NCBI GenBank assembly: GCA_934167225.1
Contig: CAKPLD010000008.1
Coordinates: 1 to 33,087 of the forward strand
DNA: 33,087 bases
From: an uncultured Clostridia bacterium
GTDB taxonomy: Bacteria > Bacillota > Clostridia > TANB77 > CAG-508
Direction: 5' to 3'
Shown: positions 32,854 to 33,087 of the stretch, piece after piece
Layout of the letters: the number at the start of each line of letters is the position of its first letter
Numbering within the stretch: the first letter of the stretch is position 1
Program-made: the position numbers and the translations under genes
Notes under the pieces: generated by a model
Databases searched by the model: none
What the model saw: only the letters and a program-made list of their open reading frames with translations
Told to the model about the DNA's origin: nothing

Positions 32854-33087
32854 CTATTTCTCCATTTGTTTAGCCATATCTGCTTTAACAATTTCCTCTC
32901 CTGATTTATGTTTTAACTGCTCTTTAGATGCATCAGATAAACCATTGTCAATCGTAGCATTTACATCACACGTAGACAGTTTATCTAGTTCCGCTTTGCT
33001 TACCTTTCCGTCTCTATATTTTCTAACAATTGGTAATTCATACATAGAATATTTATTTTTTGTCCAAAATTTTAATTTATGTTTAAT
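32854..33087 (-). CDS. C-terminal part of an unidentified protein, cut by the window edge
   Basis: The frame stays open from the stop at 32854 to the last base, giving 77 residues. The first internal ATG (33045) has no ribosome binding site and sits in coding-like sequence, so this is most likely the end of a longer gene that starts beyond 33087. The tail is hydrophilic (KYRDGKVSKAELDKL, then SGEEIVKADMAKQMEK). It ends three bases before the GT2 gene, so it belongs to the same operon. I cannot name the product. Confidence 0.65.
   Translation of the reverse strand: MKHKLKFWTKNKYSMYELPIVRKYRDGKVSKAELDKLSTCDVNATIDNGLSDASKEQLKHKSGEEIVKADMAKQMEK

Overview
The window is strongly AT-rich and every gene I can support lies on the minus strand, so transcription runs leftward. 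The content is a cell-surface polysaccharide locus of a Gram-positive, probably spore-forming Clostridia-type Firmicute. Indications are a CpsB/CpsC/CpsD regulatory trio, a sortase with an LAYTG-anchored substrate, a TagGH-like ABC exporter, a GH25 lysozyme, no sign of an outer membrane, and at the left edge the first codons of spoVG behind a sequence that fits the sigma-H consensus exactly. I cannot name the species.

From right to left, in the direction of transcription: (A) 33087-26433 is a Wzx/Wzy-type repeat-unit cluster: an unidentified C-terminal fragment, a GT2 glycosyltransferase, two acyltransferases, a GT32/Caps_synth-type transferase, a Wzy-like polymerase, a flippase, and an 83-codon remnant of a second flippase. 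(B) 26431-25474 is a two-gene DUF3990/DUF3791-like module, possibly toxin-antitoxin, with its own promoter. A 14-bp palindrome fills most of the -35/-10 spacer. (C) 25450-19393 is one operon: LAYTG surface protein, sortase, unknown membrane protein, CpsC, CpsD kinase, CpsB phosphatase and a multi-spanning membrane protein. It has a good promoter at the start and a clear intrinsic terminator at the end. (D) 19381-6729 has a promoter and then GT2, a pyruvyltransferase-ferredoxin-FrhB fusion, an ABC ATPase (with a second, near-consensus promoter), a GT2-GT4 bifunctional transferase, an ABC permease, and two pairs of polyprenyl-phosphate sugar transferase plus GT-C-like membrane protein. (E) 6638-284 is a separate three-gene operon: a secreted GH25 lysozyme with four ricin-type lectin domains, a secreted M14 peptidase with five such domains, and an unknown membrane-anchored protein. 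(F) 1-273 holds a long palindrome and the promoter and start of spoVG.

How the parts may fit together: cluster A would build and polymerise a repeat unit, and CpsBCD in C would set chain length by tyrosine phosphorylation. Unit D has the parts of an ABC-exported wall glycan (teichoic-acid-like or rhamnan-like), decorated outside the membrane by lipid-phosphate-sugar donors. Operon E may remodel the wall while binding glycan through nine beta-trefoil domains. No initiating phosphoglycosyltransferase, nucleotide-sugar gene or GtrA-like flippase is visible in the window, so these must lie elsewhere.

Places that most deserve a second look: the repeats bracketing operon E, one of which supplies the stop codon of the neighbouring glycosyltransferase; the ADP-ribosyltransferase-like module sitting at the break of a dead flippase gene; the pyruvyltransferase-FrhB fusion; and the sortase/LAYTG pair built into the CpsBCD operon.
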